Shown: positions 4,338 through 6,516 of the stretch, one piece after another
Layout of the letters: every line of letters begins with the position of its first letter
Numbering within the stretch: the first letter of the stretch is position 1
From: Crocinitomicaceae bacterium
GTDB lineage: Bacteria > Bacteroidota > Bacteroidia > Flavobacteriales_D > Crocinitomicaceae
Direction: 5' to 3'
Assembly: GCA_024643585.1 (NCBI GenBank)
Contig: JAHEMP010000136.1
Span: 1 to 6,516 of the forward strand
DNA: 6,516 bases
The notes under the pieces: generated by a model
Databases searched by the model: none
The model's input: only the letters and a program-made list of their open reading frames with translations
What the model was told of the DNA's origin: nothing
Position numbers and translations under genes: made by a program

Positions 4338-6516
4338 ATGCTCCTAACAAAATACCACAAATCACTATTACTATTCGTTTTTATTTTTCAGATTGGAACG
4401 AGCACTATTGCACAACAAAATTTTGACAATTTTAAAATTTTGCAATCGCAAGGTAAAATACCTGAAGATTTTATTTTAAAATCATCCATCAAAGTAGCGG
4501 CAGATATGCAGGCCGAACGCGAGAACCTGAACTCCAAGGAAAAGCGAATATTTCTAGAGGGGATTCATTACGGAATTGACGAATTGCTGCAATCCGGTCT
4601 GGTTATTTATGGTGATGAAATTTCAAATTACATAGTTAGAGTTGCAGAAAAAATTCTTGAAAACGATAAAGATTTATTTAATAAGCTTCGATTTTATACA
4701 ATTAAATCCAATGTCTCGAACGCATTGTCCACAGACCAAGGTATTGTTTTCGTCACTACAGGTTTAATTTCTCAATTGACATCAGAAGCGCAGTTGGCTT
4801 TCATTTTGGCCCACGAAATATCTCATTACACTGAAAAGCACGTTGTCGAAGGTTTCGAGTACAGAACGCGAAACCGCGGTTTAGGAGATCAGATAAAACA
4901 GTTAAGCGTCTATTCAAGAGAAAAGGAATTTGAAGCTGATATTTTAGGTGTAGAATTGTACAATAAAGCAGGTTATGCTAAAAAACATATCACTTCTACT
5001 TTTGATGTGTTGATGTATTCCTATTTACCAATTGACGAAATAGAACTTACAAAAACCTATTTCAATTCTGAATTGTGCTTCGTTCCAGAAAGTAAATTTG
5101 CTTCAAAAAAATATCCTATAAAAGCTGAAGAAGATTACGATGATGAAAAAAGTTCTCATCCTAATATTAAGAAAAGAAAGGATAAAACATTAGAAACAGC
5201 CACAAAAATGGCCAATTGGGGGAATGTTGACAATTATTTTGGTATGAATGAATTTGTTTACATCCGAAATCTTTCAAGATTTGAGCGATTGCGATCAGAT
5301 ATTATTGAAAATCAATACGCCAATGCACTTTATACGATCTACATTCTAGAAAAATCTTTTCCCAACTCAGTTTATTTAACAAGAATGAAAGCACAATGCT
5401 GGTTAGGACTTTCAACCTTTAAAATTGGGAATTCTATCAACAAAACAATAGATTCAAAATCAGAATTGGAAGGCGAAGGGGCTGCCATGCACTTTTTCAT
5501 TAAATCACTAACGGAACAAGAACTGACGATTATGGCAATGCGAATTATTGAAGATAGTCGCAAAAAACTTCCCGAAGACAAAGAAATAAATGCGATTTGG
5601 CAGCGAATGACCGAAAATTTGTTCAATTCAAAAGTGAAAATGGGTGAATTATCAAAAATGTCATTTGATATGGCAGTTAAAGATTTCAAAAGTAAAGATA
5701 CAGTTGCTTCAGATACTACAAATGTTCAGCCGGAAAAACAACTTTCCAAATACGATAAAATAAAGCAAAAGAAAGCTGGAATAAGCGAAAATGGTATAGA
5801 TTCCTCCCTATACTACAATTACAGTTTATCTGATTTGTTAGAAAATGAAATTTTCACTAAAAGAATGGATGAACTTAAAGAGTTGGCGGAACAACAGAAA
5901 GAAAAAGAAGAACTCGAAACGAATATGAGTAGGTCTGATCGTAGAAAATTAAAAGACGAGAAAAATAAAACAAATCTATCTGATTTTATTCTTGTTGACC
6001 CAGCAGCAATAAGCTACAAAAAACAAAAAGTTGACTATACGGGTTCTGAAGAATTAAGCGATAAATTCAATGAATCTTTTGAGGTAATTTCTGAAAAATT
6101 ATCCCTTAATATGCACACTGTAGGAAAAGGTAATTTGGCTGATATCGGAACGGATGGTTTCAATGAGAAAAGTTTATTCACTTCCCTGTTAATTCAAATT
6201 TCCAATAATGAAAACTTAGACATTTTCCCAGTTGATTATTCCTATTTACAAAAGGTAACCGACGATTTTGGAACAAGTAAATTGGTGTTTTCAATTATAG
6301 AACACTCATATAAACCTCAATTTAATCCATATGCAATTGCGCTAATTGTTTTTCCACCCGCATTTCTTGGCTACATACCGTTGCCATTTATCAAAGGGAA
6401 TCAAACTGAAATTAATCTTATTGTTCTTGATATTTCAAATTCAAAAATAACAAGTGGAGCGAGCTATTATTTCAGAGAACCAGTTAGCAAAAAAGGCATG
6501 CAAGCAAGAATTTATG
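4338..6516 (+). CDS. Exported M48-family zinc metalloprotease with long C-terminal extension, 3' end off the window
   Basis: The frame is open from ATG 4338 to the window edge, 726 codons plus one base, with no stop. An N-terminal signal peptide (KYHKSLLLFVFIFQIGTSTIA, about 5-25) is probably cut after Ala25, placing the protein in the periplasm or envelope. The M48 catalytic domain follows: a conserved NALSTDQGIVFVTTGLI strand-turn (128-144), the zinc motif HEISH (159-163), the third-ligand region EKEFEADILG (195-204; Glu197 the likely ligand, Asp201 supporting), and SSHPNIKKR (272-280), matching the HP..R motif of the family. Residues 325-430 are helical with TPR-like spacing (ANALYTIYILEKSFPNS), recalling the M48-plus-TPR plan of BepA. 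Residues 505-546 are highly charged and coiled-coil-like. The C-terminal part (570-726) is beta-rich with a hydrophobic stretch at 664-684 and is not recognised. It follows nadE by 10 nt. Peptidase assignment is firm; substrate is unknown. Confidence 0.92.
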   Translation, partial: MLLTKYHKSLLLFVFIFQIGTSTIAQQNFDNFKILQSQGKIPEDFILKSSIKVAADMQAERENLNSKEKRIFLEGIHYGIDELLQSGLVIYGDEISNYIVRVAEKILENDKDLFNKLRFYTIKSNVSNALSTDQGIVFVTTGLISQLTSEAQLAFILAHEISHYTEKHVVEGFEYRTRNRGLGDQIKQLSVYSREKEFEADILGVELYNKAGYAKKHITSTFDVLMYSYLPIDEIELTKTYFNSELCFVPESKFASKKYPIKAEEDYDDEKSSHPNIKKRKDKTLETATKMANWGNVDNYFGMNEFVYIRNLSRFERLRSDIIENQYANALYTIYILEKSFPNSVYLTRMKAQCWLGLSTFKIGNSINKTIDSKSELEGEGAAMHFFIKSLTEQELTIMAMRIIEDSRKKLPEDKEINAIWQRMTENLFNSKVKMGELSKMSFDMAVKDFKSKDTVASDTTNVQPEKQLSKYDKIKQKKAGISENGIDSSLYYNYSLSDLLENEIFTKRMDELKELAEQQKEKEELETNMSRSDRRKLKDEKNKTNLSDFILVDPAAISYKKQKVDYTGSEELSDKFNESFEVISEKLSLNMHTVGKGNLADIGTDGFNEKSLFTSLLIQISNNENLDIFPVDYSYLQKVTDDFGTSKLVFSIIEHSYKPQFNPYAIALIVFPPAFLGYIPLPFIKGNQTEINLIVLDISNSKITSGASYYFREPVSKKGMQARIY

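Noticed and set aside
4418..4445. A/T-rich near-palindrome at the start of the protease gene as a regulatory site or terminator
   Set aside because: It is inside the coding sequence, contains hardly any G/C pairs for a stable stem, and is expected by chance in A/T-rich DNA.
5372..5689. Minus-strand open frame of 105 codons inside the M48 protease gene
   Set aside because: The plus-strand protease frame is continuous through this stretch with sensible helical sequence, so the reverse frame is a shadow.
1..6516. Mobile element, CRISPR array, defence system, tRNA or rRNA gene
   Set aside because: I see no direct-repeat array, terminal inverted repeats, transposase or integrase motifs, or RNA gene landmarks; the window is filled by seven conserved genes with tight spacing.

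Overview
The window is low-GC, densely coding chromosomal DNA from a member of the Bacteroidota, most likely of the order Flavobacteriales. This rests on recognisable gldB and gldC gliding-motility genes, the Bacteroidota form of TrmB, an outer-membrane barrel of the PorT-like type, A/T-rich start regions without Shine-Dalgarno sequences, and a TAnnTTTG -7 promoter motif. I cannot name the genus from the sequence.

Left half, minus strand (about 2700 down to 1): four genes read leftward as a probable operon. They are gldB (lipoprotein), gldC, a DUF2797-family protein with a cysteine cluster and a GIY-YIG-like segment, and trmB (tRNA m7G46 methyltransferase, whose 3' end lies off the window). 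Junctions are tight: a 1-nt gap between gldB and gldC, a TAATG stop/start overlap between gldC and the DUF2797 gene, and 44 nt before trmB, which appears to start at TTG.

A 78-bp divergent intergenic region (2667-2744) separates this operon from the right half and should carry promoters in both directions.

Right half, plus strand (2745 to the end): three genes read rightward with 8-nt and 10-nt gaps. They are an outer-membrane beta-barrel protein, nadE (ammonia-dependent NAD+ synthetase), and a long exported M48-family metalloprotease that is still open at the window edge (at least 726 residues). The protease carries HEISH and downstream EFEAD and HP..R motifs, followed by a helical, partly TPR-like region, a charged coiled-coil stretch and a C-terminal region I do not recognise.

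Functionally the window mixes envelope and motility genes (gldB, gldC, the barrel protein, the M48 protease) with housekeeping genes (nadE, trmB). It looks like conserved core chromosome and not a mobile or defence island: I see no IS element, integrase, CRISPR array, tRNA or rRNA gene. The least understood parts are the DUF2797 protein and the C-terminal extension of the M48 protease.
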